Source of the DNA: Thalassolituus sp. UBA1087
GTDB taxonomy: Bacteria; Pseudomonadota; Gammaproteobacteria; Pseudomonadales; Oceanobacteraceae
Direction of reading: 5' to 3'
Assembly (NCBI GenBank): GCA_002314145.1
Contig: DCCG01000042.1
Coordinates: 186,001 to 250,000 of the forward strand
Length of the DNA: 64,000 nt
Numbering within the stretch: position 1 is the first letter of the stretch; every line of letters starts with the position of its first letter. The position numbers were made by a program, and so were the translations under genes. Below, piece by piece: positions 42,951 to 51,008 of the stretch. A model generated the notes under the pieces. The model saw nothing but the letters and a program-made list of their open reading frames with translations. It did no database searches and was not told the origin of the DNA.

Positions 42951-43997
42951 ATGAAGACAATCGGTTATGCGGCGCATTCATCAGACGCGAATATGGTGCC
43001 GTATCATTTTGAACGTCGCGATCTGCGCCCGAATGATGTTGCGATTGAAATTCTCTACAGCGGTGTCTGTCACTCAGATCTGCACACTGTGAACGGAGAC
43101 TGGGGGCCACAACCTTACCCGTTGGTCCCGGGCCACGAAATTATTGGCCGGGTGATTGAAGTCGGTGCCGATGTGACGGCTTATAAAGCCGGTGACCAGG
43201 TTGGTGTTGGCTGTATGGTCGACAGTTGTCAGGAATGTGATCAGTGCCATAACCACGAAGAGCAGTTCTGCCGGAACGGTATGACGCCAACCTATGGCGC
43301 GCCTGATCGCGTTACTGGCGAGATTACTCAGGGCGGTTATTCCAAACATATCGTTGTACGTGAGGAATTTGTTTTGCGCGTTCCGGATGGTATGGACCTG
43401 TCCCGGGCAGCGCCGATTCTGTGTGCCGGTATCACGACTTACTCACCGCTGCGTACGTTCGGTGTTAAAGAAGGCAGCCGGGTTGGTGTGATCGGTCTGG
43501 GAGGACTTGGTCATATGGCGGTTCAGCTGGCGGTTGCGATGGGCGCAGAAGTCACGGTTCTGAGCCGTTCGAAAAAGAAAGAAGCCGACGCCAAAGAACT
43601 GGGTGCGAAAGGTATTCTTGCATCAACGGATGAAGAGGCAATGAAAGCGGCTGCGTCCTCGTTTGATGTCATTATCGATACGGTACCGGTGAAACATAAC
43701 GTCGACGTTTATTCACCACTGCTGGATATTGATGGCACGCTGGCCATTGTCGGTCAGGTGGGCAAAATGGAAGAGTTCATGTCGGCGGCACTGATTATGG
43801 GGCGTCGCCGGGTGGCTGGTTCGCTGATCGGTGGCATCAAAGAAACTCAGGAAGTTCTGGATTTCTGCGCTGAGCACGATATTTATCCGATCTGTGAAAT
43901 GATTACGCCAGAGCAGCTGAATGATGCCTATGCGGTCATGGAAAAAGGCGATATTGCTCACCGCTATGTCATGGATATGTCTGGCGTGTCTGTTTAA
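42951..43997 (+). CDS. Zinc-dependent NAD(P) alcohol dehydrogenase (YahK/CAD type)
   Basis: A 348-residue medium-chain dehydrogenase that reduces aldehydes or oxidises alcohols. Catalytic zinc ligands are Cys40 (GVCHSD) and His62/Glu63 (PGHEIIG); structural zinc Cys are 93, 96, 99 and 107. The Rossmann motif is GLGGLGHMAVQ near 172. The pattern suits the cinnamyl/YahK group, which tends to use NADPH. The start is ATG 42951 with AAGGAG at 42940-42945. A two-hairpin structure and a terminator follow. Confidence 0.92.
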   Translation: MKTIGYAAHSSDANMVPYHFERRDLRPNDVAIEILYSGVCHSDLHTVNGDWGPQPYPLVPGHEIIGRVIEVGADVTAYKAGDQVGVGCMVDSCQECDQCHNHEEQFCRNGMTPTYGAPDRVTGEITQGGYSKHIVVREEFVLRVPDGMDLSRAAPILCAGITTYSPLRTFGVKEGSRVGVIGLGGLGHMAVQLAVAMGAEVTVLSRSKKKEADAKELGAKGILASTDEEAMKAAASSFDVIIDTVPVKHNVDVYSPLLDIDGTLAIVGQVGKMEEFMSAALIMGRRRVAGSLIGGIKETQEVLDFCAEHDIYPICEMITPEQLNDAYAVMEKGDIAHRYVMDMSGVSV

Positions 43998-44004
43998 AAC
44001 GTCA

Positions 44005-44071
44005 AGTATTGTCATGATTATTCTTTCATCTCTGTCGGATGGAAGAATAATCTGGCACGGAGCTAAATACT
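44005..44071 (+). other. Long imperfect hairpin between adh stop and terminator
   Basis: GATTATTCTTTCATC (44016-44030) pairs with GATGGAAGAATAATC (44038-44052): 15 base pairs with one G-U and a 7-nt loop. Outside it AGTATT (44005-44010) pairs with AATACT (44066-44071). A normal terminator follows directly. Two nested stems just before the end of a transcript could stabilise the mRNA or mark a 3'-derived small RNA. Confidence 0.55.
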
Positions 44072-44076
44072 GAAAC

Positions 44077-44101
44077 AGCCCTGCGATGCAGGGCTTTTTT
44101 A
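44077..44101 (+). terminator. Rho-independent terminator of the alcohol dehydrogenase gene
   Basis: AGCCCTGC / GCAGGGCT with a short loop and T6 tract from 44095. Confidence 0.93.
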
Positions 44102-44280
44102 TGTCTGCGTTAACAAAGCCAAAGGGGGTTTTGACTGAGCTTCTGCGGCTCTGCTTTTTAATTGTTATTAGCGTGAAAGTTCCCGTTACTTTTCAGCGAT
44201 TTTGTGGCCCGGAAAACAGAGTTAAGCATAGCAGGCTGATAGACTCGGCCCATTATTGATTAAGGAAGGAAGCTACCCTG

Positions 44281-44613
44281 ATGAAAATTCTTCCGTTTGA
44301 CGGAATCAAAATCGTCAGTCTGTTGTTGGGTTGCATTATTTTTGCCCATCCGGCTCTGGCGGATAAAGAAAAGCATCAGTACAAAAGCCATGACGGTTTG
44401 CCGCCGGGGCTGCATAAAAAAGTGCACAACGGAGGCTCTCTGCCTCCGGGCTGGCAAAAGCGGGTTCATGTGGGGCAGCGCCTTGACCGGGATATTTATG
44501 ATCATCATGAGGTTGTGGTGCCGGTCGATGAAAATGGCCTTATTACTGTCAGAATCGGTGGCAAACTGATTCGTCTGATCGATGCCACCCGGGAGGTTGT
44601 GGACGTACTTTAA
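44281..44613 (+). CDS. RcnB/CigR-like small periplasmic protein
   Basis: A 110-residue protein with a signal peptide (about 1-27, PALA|DK). Mature motifs LPPGLHKKVHNGGSLPPGWQKR and the end RIGGKLIRLIDATREVVDVL are those of the RcnB/CigR-like family. RcnB modulates nickel/cobalt export; CigR is an anti-virulence inner-membrane protein of Salmonella. Neither role is evident here and no nickel transporter is nearby. It starts at ATG 44281 with AAGGAAGG at 44263-44270 and ends 4 nt into the hflD end on the other strand. Confidence 0.8.
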   Translation: MKILPFDGIKIVSLLLGCIIFAHPALADKEKHQYKSHDGLPPGLHKKVHNGGSLPPGWQKRVHVGQRLDRDIYDHHEVVVPVDENGLITVRIGGKLIRLIDATREVVDVL

Positions 44614-45245
44614 TGGCCAGGATCCGTGCCCAGCAGCTCTTCGCAGGCTTTCTGATAACGGCTGCGGGCAACCAGCAGGTGCCAGCGTTTACCGCCTACC
44701 TGTCGCCAGAGAATGGCTGCACGGATACCGGCCAGCAACAGAGCACGGACTTTATTTGCCGTATGGCTGTTTTGCAGATATGTCGGATTACCGGTCACAT
44801 GGATGCGGAAACTGAGGTTGCTGAGCGTGCTTTTGTAAAGATCCGCCAGCGAGGCTATTGTGTTTTCATGGCTGATGGAAAAGTGGCCGGCCTGGCGTGA
44901 GGCAGACTGAATGCCATTGCCCAGTGTCTCCAGCATATCGCTGCGTTTTGATAATTTTCGTTCCAGTAATATCAGACTGAGCGTGTAGCGGGTAACATCC
45001 GGGCTGATGTCGCGGGTGTTGCGTCCGAAAATACTGTGCAGGTGGTTCAGGCCCACGCTTAAATTGATCCGCGCGTTGCCATAGATGTCACCAAAATTGT
45101 CCGGTGACTGCACAAACAAAGCTTTCAGTAATGGCTCGCTGGCATCACCGGAAATATCCCCGGTACGTGCCAGTTGCTCGACCAGTGAAGCGGCCTGTAC
45201 CACGGCTGCCAATGCAATAACCTGCTGTTGATTCGGATTAATCAT
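44610..45245 (-). CDS. hflD: HflD, high-frequency lysogenization protein homologue
   Basis: A 211-residue all-helical membrane-associated protein matching E. coli HflD (213). Features: QQVIALAAVVQAASLVEQLARTG at the start, NHLHSIFG, RYTLSLILLERKL and NKVRALLLAGIRAAILWRQVGG at the end. HflD sequesters lambda CII in E. coli; its house role is unknown. It lies directly after mnmA (8-nt overlap), the same order as in enterobacteria. Confidence 0.94.
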   Translation of the reverse strand: MINPNQQQVIALAAVVQAASLVEQLARTGDISGDASEPLLKALFVQSPDNFGDIYGNARINLSVGLNHLHSIFGRNTRDISPDVTRYTLSLILLERKLSKRSDMLETLGNGIQSASRQAGHFSISHENTIASLADLYKSTLSNLSFRIHVTGNPTYLQNSHTANKVRALLLAGIRAAILWRQVGGKRWHLLVARSRYQKACEELLGTDPGH

Positions 45246-46335
45246 GATTTCCGGTCTGTTCGATTACGCCACCGCCGTGGCAGCGTTCACCTGAATAAAA
45301 TACCACGGACTGCCCCGGGGTGATGGCGCGCTGGGGTTGATCAAAACTGACGTAATAAACATCGCCGCGTTTTTCAATAACGCAGTCCTGATCATCCTGG
45401 CGGTAACGGACTTTGGCTTTGCAGCGCAGCGGCAGTTCCGGTTCTTCATTGATCCAGAATACCTGTTCGGTGGTCAGCCAGTCTTTAAACAGCAGCGGAT
45501 GGTTTTTACCCTGCACAGCAATCAGCACATTGCGGCTGAGATCTTTACCGGCGACAAACCAGGGTTCATCCGGATATCCGGCCAGTCCGCCAATGCCCAG
45601 TCCTTGGCGCTGCCCCAGAGTGTGATACATCAGCCCCTGATGCTCACCGATATCGTCGCCCTGATCGGTTTCAATGCGGCCGGGCTGGGCGGGCAGATAT
45701 TGTTTGAGAAAATCTTTAAAACGGCGTTCGCCAATAAAGCAGATACCGGTGGAGTCTTTTTTCGTGGCAGTCACCAGCCCCTGTTCTTCGGCGATGCGGC
45801 GGACTTCCGGTTTTTCCAGTTCGCCCACAGGGAACAGCGTCTGAGCAATTTCCGCTTCGCCGACGGCGTGCAGGAAGTAGCTCTGATCCTTATTCGGGTC
45901 CAGACCTTTCAGCAGGTAAGTATGGCCGTCTTCGTCACTGCGGCGTACATAATGGCCGGTAGCAATCAGGTCGGCACCCAGCACTTTGGCGTATTCAAGG
46001 AAAGCTTTGAATTTAATTTCACGGTTGCACAGAATATCCGGGTTGGGCGTACGTCCGGCCTGATACTCAGCCAGAAAATACTCGAAGACGTTATCCCAGT
46101 ACTCAGCGGCAAAATTGGCCGTGTGCAGGTGAATGCCGAGCTTGTCGCAAACCTGTTGCGCGTCGGCGAGATCTTCTTTGGCGGTGCAATATTCCGTACC
46201 GTCGTCTTCGTCCCAGTTTTTCATAAACAGGCCTTCCACCTGATACCCCTGTTGCATTAACAGGTAGGCGGATACAGACGAGTCGACGCCGCCGGACATG
46301 CCGACGATGACTTTGGTTTCTGCCGGGGTTTTCAT
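45238..46335 (-). CDS. mnmA: tRNA 2-thiouridylase MnmA
   Basis: It adds sulfur to U34 of tRNAs for Glu, Gln and Lys. The 365-residue product has the PP-loop GMSGGVDSS (12-20), the catalytic Cys in NPDILCNREIKF and the second Cys in STGICFIGERRF. GHYVRR and DQSYFLHAV lie between. It starts at ATG 46335, directly after nudJ (1-nt gap), and overlaps hflD by 8 nt. The block nudJ-mnmA-hflD is conserved. Confidence 0.97.
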   Translation of the reverse strand: MKTPAETKVIVGMSGGVDSSVSAYLLMQQGYQVEGLFMKNWDEDDGTEYCTAKEDLADAQQVCDKLGIHLHTANFAAEYWDNVFEYFLAEYQAGRTPNPDILCNREIKFKAFLEYAKVLGADLIATGHYVRRSDEDGHTYLLKGLDPNKDQSYFLHAVGEAEIAQTLFPVGELEKPEVRRIAEEQGLVTATKKDSTGICFIGERRFKDFLKQYLPAQPGRIETDQGDDIGEHQGLMYHTLGQRQGLGIGGLAGYPDEPWFVAGKDLSRNVLIAVQGKNHPLLFKDWLTTEQVFWINEEPELPLRCKAKVRYRQDDQDCVIEKRGDVYYVSFDQPQRAITPGQSVVFYSGERCHGGGVIEQTGNHD

Positions 46336-46336
46336 A

Positions 46337-46786
46337 TCAGGGATGCTCGGTAATCACAGACAAAGGGTAACGTTTGCCCTGGAGATAATCTTCTGCACAG
46401 GTCAGCACCATGGCGCTGCGCAGTGCATTGCTTGCACGGAGTTCATCGATGGTCATCCAGACCGGACCAATAATGCCGTCATCCAGCGTGGCGTCGGGGT
46501 CAAAGCGCAGCGCCCGGCCAAACAGGCAATAACGGTGATAAGTGACGCCATTGGCAGGTGAGGTGTAAATATACAGACCGACCAGGCCTTCCGGCTCTAC
46601 ATGCCAGCCGGTTTCTTCCAGCGTCTCACGCACTGCGGCTTCGACAACGGTTTCACCCGCTTCCATATGTCCGGCCGGTTGGTTAATAACCTGCTCGCCG
46701 AGCGCAATCTCTTCGACCATCAGGAATTTACCTTCCTGTTCAACGATGGTGGCGACCGTTGCATGGGGTGTCCAGCGCTCGTTCAT
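46337..46786 (-). CDS. nudJ: NUDIX hydrolase NudJ
   Basis: A 149-residue Nudix protein with the box GHMEAGETVVEAAVRETLEETGW (about 38-60), which coordinates Mg and the pyrophosphate. NudJ hydrolyses nucleoside tri- and diphosphates and thiamine/HMP pyrophosphate. It precedes mnmA with 1-nt spacing on the same strand. Confidence 0.93.
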   Translation of the reverse strand: MNERWTPHATVATIVEQEGKFLMVEEIALGEQVINQPAGHMEAGETVVEAAVRETLEETGWHVEPEGLVGLYIYTSPANGVTYHRYCLFGRALRFDPDATLDDGIIGPVWMTIDELRASNALRSAMVLTCAEDYLQGKRYPLSVITEHP

Positions 46787-46852
46787 AACAAATCCCGTAA
46801 AATTAAGCGGCCGATTCTACCTGAAACGCCGGGGGAGGCTCAAACCATGCGC

Positions 46853-47485
46853 TTACTTTCGTCGTTTGCCAGGTTTGCCGGCAACCGGGCGTTTGCCCGC
46901 TGAGGGCCTGCTGCCCGGATGTCTGTCTTTCTTCGGCTGTGGCAGGTTGACGGTCTGGCGCTGATATTCACCGGGCTGCAGATTATCCAGTTGCCACGGG
47001 CCGATGGCTGCCCGGATGAGTCGCAGAGTCGGAAAGCCTATGTGTGCGGTCATCCGCCGGACCTGACGGTTACGGCCCTCGCTGATGCGGATCTCCAGCC
47101 AGGTAGTGACGTCATTGTCCCGCTGACGGATCGGTGGGTTGCGTGGCCAGATATCCGGAGCCGGAATAATACGGACTTTTGCCGGGCGGGTGGGGCCATC
47201 GTTCAGTGTGACCCCTTGTCGCAGCGCATTCAGGTCCGCTTCCGATGGTGCGCCTTCGGTCTGCACCCAGTAGGTCTTTTCCATTTTGTGTCTGGGGTCA
47301 GCAATCTGTGCCTGCAGGCGGCCGTCATCGGTGAGCAACAGAAGCCCTTCAGAATCATAGTCCAGGCGGCCTGCGGGATAGACGTCGGGCAGGTCAATAA
47401 ATGCCTTTAACGTGCATCGTCCGGCAGAATCGCTAAACTGGGACAGGACGTTGAAAGGCTTGTTCAGAAGGATGAGAGTGGCCAT
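46853..47485 (-). CDS. rluE: 23S rRNA pseudouridine synthase E-like
   Basis: A 210-residue RsuA/RluE-type enzyme. The catalytic Asp lies in AGRLDYDSEGLLLLTDDG (Asp about 41). Other markers are TLILLNKPFNVLSQFS and SEGRNRQVRRMTAHIGFPTLRLIRAAIG. The C-terminal tail is basic (PKKDRHPGSRPSAGKRP...). It modifies U2457 of 23S rRNA in E. coli. I chose ATG 47485; a GTG at 47497 is possible. Both have weak ribosome sites. The start faces icd across a 268-nt gap with candidate operators. Confidence 0.93.
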   Translation of the reverse strand: MATLILLNKPFNVLSQFSDSAGRCTLKAFIDLPDVYPAGRLDYDSEGLLLLTDDGRLQAQIADPRHKMEKTYWVQTEGAPSEADLNALRQGVTLNDGPTRPAKVRIIPAPDIWPRNPPIRQRDNDVTTWLEIRISEGRNRQVRRMTAHIGFPTLRLIRAAIGPWQLDNLQPGEYQRQTVNLPQPKKDRHPGSRPSAGKRPVAGKPGKRRK

Positions 47486-47504
47486 CAGAATGTTCACAAG
47501 GTTC

Positions 47505-47519
47505 TGTAAGAAAACTACT
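47505..47519. promoter_or_regulatory. Candidate operator copy 1 upstream of icd
   Basis: TGTAAGAAAACTACT matches copy 2 (47546-47560) at 12 of 15 positions. It lies between the starts of rluE and icd. The arms TGTA and (C)TAC recall RpiR-family operators of the HexR/RccR type. Inferred from pattern only. Confidence 0.35.
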
Positions 47520-47545
47520 TATTCTTTGGTCTAGCTTGCATTTTT

Positions 47546-47560
47546 TGTAGAAAAACTACA
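47546..47560. promoter_or_regulatory. Candidate operator copy 2 (palindrome) upstream of icd
   Basis: TGTAGAAAAACTACA is a palindrome with 5-bp arms TGTAG/CTACA and an A5 centre; extended arms are TTTGTAG/CTACAAA. Its centre is 41 nt from copy 1, about four helical turns. RpiR-family regulators of central carbon flow (HexR, RccR) bind TGTA-[AG]-type arms. Isocitrate dehydrogenase is a natural target, since it sets the split with the glyoxylate shunt. Confidence 0.4.
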
Positions 47561-47753
47561 AATTAGCGCCCGGGCCTGACTGGCCGCCGGACACCATCCG
47601 GCCCGTATTTATCTCATATGACGGCAATCTTCCCCTGGCTAAGCGCCAGACGGAATCCGAACAGCGAGTGCGCAGCTAATCAGTTTATCCGGCCAAAAGC
47701 CAGTACTGCTGCGCCTCAGGCGATACAGCAACCAGTACCTCACAGGAGTAAAC

Positions 47754-49988
47754 ATGTCGACTGATACCCCTAAGATTATTTATACGGAGACTGATGAAGC
47801 CCCGGCTCTGGCCACATACTCTCTGCTTCCGATCGTCAGAGCGTTTACTCAACCGGCTGGTATTGCCGTTGAAACCCGCGATATTTCTCTCGCCGCCCGT
47901 ATCCTGGCTACCTTCCCGGACTATCTGAACGAAGATCAGCGTCAGTCCGACGATCTGGCCGAGCTGGGCCAGCTGGCTAACCGTCCGGAAGCCAATATTA
48001 TCAAGCTGCCAAACATCAGTGCTTCCATTCCACAGCTTGCCGAAGCCATCAAAGAGTTGCAGGAAAAAGGTTTCGCAGTTCCGGATTATCCATACGAACC
48101 GAAAGACGATAAAGAAAAAGAAATCCGTACCCGTTACGACAAAATCAAAGGCAGTGCGGTTAACCCTGTGCTGCGTGAAGGTAACTCTGACCGCCGGGCG
48201 CCGTCTTCGGTGAAAGAATTCGCCCGCAAAAACCCGCACAGCATGGGTGAGTGGAGCAAAGATTCCAAAACCCACGTGGCTCATATGGAAGCCGGTGACT
48301 TCTACGGCAGTGAAAAGTCTCTGACCGTTAATGAAGATTCCGATGTGCGTATCGAATTTGTCGCCGATGACGGAACGGTTTCTGTGCTGAAAGAAAAAAC
48401 AGCTCTGCGTGCCGGTGAAGTCATCGACGCCTCCGTGATGAGCTGCTCCGCGCTGGAAGCTTTCTATGCCAAAGAAATTGCTGCCGCGAAAGAAGAGGGC
48501 GTACTGCTGTCCCTGCATCTGAAAGCCACCATGATGAAGGTGTCAGATCCTGTTATTTTTGGTCATGCAGTGAAGGTGTTCTTCAAAGATCTGTTCACCA
48601 AGTATGCTGAGACTTTCGAAAAACTGGGTGTCAACGTTAACAATGGTTTTGGCGATGTTCTGGCTAAAATCAAAACTCTGCCTGACGCCGAGCGTGAAGC
48701 CATTGAGGCGGATATCAAAGCGGCTTATGACAATGGTCCTGAGCTGGCAATGGTGGATTCCGATAAAGGCATCACCAACCTGAATGTGCCGAACGATGTG
48801 ATTGTCGATGCCTCCATGCCGGCCATGATCCGTTCTTCCGGTCAGATGTGGGGCCCGGACGGCGCTCAGCACGATACCAAAGCCATGATTCCGGACCGCT
48901 GCTACGCCGGCGTGTATCAGGAGACCATCGACTTCTGCCGTGAAAACGGTGCGTTCGATCCGACCACAATGGGCACCGTGCCGAATGTGGGCCTGATGGC
49001 GCAGAAAGCTGAAGAATACGGCTCGCATGACAAAACCTTTGAAATCAAGGGTAAAGGTAAAGTCCGCGTACTGGATGCTAATGGTCAGCCGCTGCTGGAG
49101 CATGACGTGGATAAAGGCGACATCTGGCGTATGTGTCAGGCCAAAGACGCCCCGATCCAGGATTGGGTGAAACTGGCCGTAACCCGTGCCCGTCTGACCG
49201 CGACGCCGGCGATCTTCTGGCTGGATAAGAACCGTGCGCACGATGCACAGCTGATCGCCAAAGTGGAAAAATACCTTAAAGATCACGACACCGATGGTCT
49301 GGATATCAGCATTCTGCCGCCGGTTGAAGCAACCCGTGTGACGCTGAAACGTCTGAAAGAAGGTAAAGATACCATTTCTGTGACCGGTAACGTTCTGCGT
49401 GACTACCTGACTGACCTGTTCCCGATTCTGGAGTTGGGTACCAGTGCCAAGATGCTGTCCATCGTTCCTCTGATGGCCGGTGGCGGCCTGTTTGAAACCG
49501 GTGCCGGCGGCTCTGCGCCTAAGCATGTGCAGCAGCTGATCGAAGAGAATCACCTGCGCTGGGATTCCCTGGGTGAGTTTATGGCGCTGTCAGCTTCGCT
49601 GGAGCACCTGGCTCAGGCGACCAATAATGACCGCGCCCAGATTCTGGCCGATACGCTGGATTCTGCCGTCGGGAAAATTCTCGACCACAATAAGTCACCT
49701 TCCCGTAAGAAAGGGGAGATTGATAACCGCGGCAGTCATTTCTATCTGGGCCTTTACTGGGCGCAGGCACTGGCAGAGCAGAACAAAGATACTGATCTGA
49801 AAGTCTGTTTCGCCAAGCTGTACAATAAGCTGTCGGAAAACCGCTCTAAAATCGTTGAAGAGCTGGGTGCCGTGCAGGGCAAATCCGTTGATATCGGTGG
49901 TTACTACCGCCCGAATGGTGAGCTGGTCACTAAGGTGATGCGTCCGAGTGCGACACTGAACGACGCCATTGATAACCACTCCTGCTGA
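47754..49988 (+). CDS. icd: Monomeric NADP-dependent isocitrate dehydrogenase
   Basis: A 744-residue monomeric-type enzyme, unrelated in length to the 416-residue dimeric form. Family markers: IIYTETDEAPALATYSLLPIVRAFTQPAG at the start, AGDFYGSEKSLT, HLKATMMKVSDPVIFGHAVKVFF, GTVPNVGLMAQKAEEYGSHDKTFEI and a late GGYYRPNGE. It oxidises isocitrate to 2-oxoglutarate and makes NADPH. The start has CAGGAG at 47743-47748. It is followed by a strong terminator and lies next to cspD, as in pseudomonads. Confidence 0.97.
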   Translation: MSTDTPKIIYTETDEAPALATYSLLPIVRAFTQPAGIAVETRDISLAARILATFPDYLNEDQRQSDDLAELGQLANRPEANIIKLPNISASIPQLAEAIKELQEKGFAVPDYPYEPKDDKEKEIRTRYDKIKGSAVNPVLREGNSDRRAPSSVKEFARKNPHSMGEWSKDSKTHVAHMEAGDFYGSEKSLTVNEDSDVRIEFVADDGTVSVLKEKTALRAGEVIDASVMSCSALEAFYAKEIAAAKEEGVLLSLHLKATMMKVSDPVIFGHAVKVFFKDLFTKYAETFEKLGVNVNNGFGDVLAKIKTLPDAEREAIEADIKAAYDNGPELAMVDSDKGITNLNVPNDVIVDASMPAMIRSSGQMWGPDGAQHDTKAMIPDRCYAGVYQETIDFCRENGAFDPTTMGTVPNVGLMAQKAEEYGSHDKTFEIKGKGKVRVLDANGQPLLEHDVDKGDIWRMCQAKDAPIQDWVKLAVTRARLTATPAIFWLDKNRAHDAQLIAKVEKYLKDHDTDGLDISILPPVEATRVTLKRLKEGKDTISVTGNVLRDYLTDLFPILELGTSAKMLSIVPLMAGGGLFETGAGGSAPKHVQQLIEENHLRWDSLGEFMALSASLEHLAQATNNDRAQILADTLDSAVGKILDHNKSPSRKKGEIDNRGSHFYLGLYWAQALAEQNKDTDLKVCFAKLYNKLSENRSKIVEELGAVQGKSVDIGGYYRPNGELVTKVMRPSATLNDAIDNHSC

Positions 49989-50011
49989 GTTATCTTCCGC
50001 TATAAAACAGA

Positions 50012-50039
50012 AAAGCCGCACAATGTGCGGCTTTTTTTG
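50012..50039 (+). terminator. Rho-independent terminator of icd
   Basis: AAAAGCCGCACA / TGTGCGGC with an AT loop and T7 tract, 24 nt after the icd stop. Confidence 0.94.
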
Positions 50040-50129
50040 TTTCCGGATTGGTGGCCGGACAAAAACAGACTGATCAGCGAACATCAGCAAAGTTTTTCTG
50101 ATGACTGATTCTTTAGTACCAGAATCTGC

Positions 50130-50435
50130 TCAGGCGGTTTCAGTTTTGCTGTCCGTCTGGCGTGCTGCCACTGGCTCACCTTTACTTGCAGGGGATGCTT
50201 CCTTTGCTTCTGAAGGCTCACCTGTCTCCTGGTCAATAGTGCGGATATTGATGGCGTGCGTGCCTTTTTCGCTGGGTTTGGTATCAAACACCACGGTTTG
50301 CCCGGCTTTGAGGGTGCGGTAACCGTCCATCTCAATCATTGAATAATGCGCAAACAGGTCTTCATTACTGTCGTCGGCAAGGATGAAACCGTAACCTTTT
50401 GCATTATTAAACCACTTTACTTTCCCTGTCTTCAT
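50130..50435 (-). CDS. cspD: Cold-shock domain protein CspD-like
   Basis: A 101-residue protein: a cold-shock domain with RNP1 KGYGFI (about 13-18) and RNP2-like DLFAHYS, then a Ser/Glu/Ala-rich tail of about 30 residues. Nucleic-acid binding is expected; CspD of E. coli inhibits replication in slow growth and is a Lon substrate. The start is ATG 50435 with GGAGG five nt upstream. It is divergent from clpS, the same order as in pseudomonads and enterobacteria. Confidence 0.9.
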   Translation of the reverse strand: MKTGKVKWFNNAKGYGFILADDSNEDLFAHYSMIEMDGYRTLKAGQTVVFDTKPSEKGTHAINIRTIDQETGEPSEAKEASPASKGEPVAARQTDSKTETA

Positions 50436-50633
50436 GACTGCCTCCACTGCTGACCGGTTTTATAATAGAAATGGGTTCAGAACTGGTTAACATTCACACT
50501 ACGCCGGGCTTCAGGGCTGGTCAAGTCCTGCTTAAATTCAGCATCATTGGCAGGCTGATGTCGGGCAGTAACGCTAGTGGTAGAGTGCTATGGAGGGTAT
50601 CATTCAGGGCAAATATGTCGAACTTGTCAGCTT

Positions 50634-50993
50634 ATGCATCAGATCCATAAATCTAAACTAAACTTACAATCAGATGAGCAGAATCCCGGGGATGACAGTG
50701 GTGTTGCGCTGGAAACAGCCAAGCCGAAACTGAAAAAACCCGATATGTATTACGTCATTATGATGAATGACGACTATACCCCCATGGAATTTGTGGTTGA
50801 TGTTTTACAAAGATTCTTTAATAAAACACCTGAAGAGGCCACTCAGATCATGTTGACCGTACACACCAAGGGCAGCGCGGTGTGCGCGATTTACACAAAG
50901 GATGTTGCTGAAACTAAAGCTGCTATGGTGAATCAATATGCCAGAGACTCGCAACATCCGTTGATGTGTGAAATCTCGCCCGCAGAAGACTGA
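50634..50993 (+). CDS. clpS: ClpS, N-degron adaptor of ClpAP
   Basis: A 119-residue adaptor. After a flexible N-terminal 30 residues comes the core MYYVIMMNDDYTPMEFVVDVLQRFF (N-recognin pocket with MNDDYTPMEFV) and HTKGSAVCAIYTKDVAETKAAMV. It binds proteins that start with Leu, Phe, Trp or Tyr and delivers them to ClpA. The start chosen is ATG 50634; the upstream frame extends to 50577 but has no good start. clpA follows 15 nt later. Confidence 0.95.
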   Translation: MHQIHKSKLNLQSDEQNPGDDSGVALETAKPKLKKPDMYYVIMMNDDYTPMEFVVDVLQRFFNKTPEEATQIMLTVHTKGSAVCAIYTKDVAETKAAMVNQYARDSQHPLMCEISPAED

Positions 50994-51008
50994 GGCTTAG
51001 GAGGCGCT

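Noticed and set aside
48543..49553. 336-codon minus-strand frame inside icd
   Set aside because: icd is clearly the coding strand with strong family motifs; the antisense frame has no recognisable domain.
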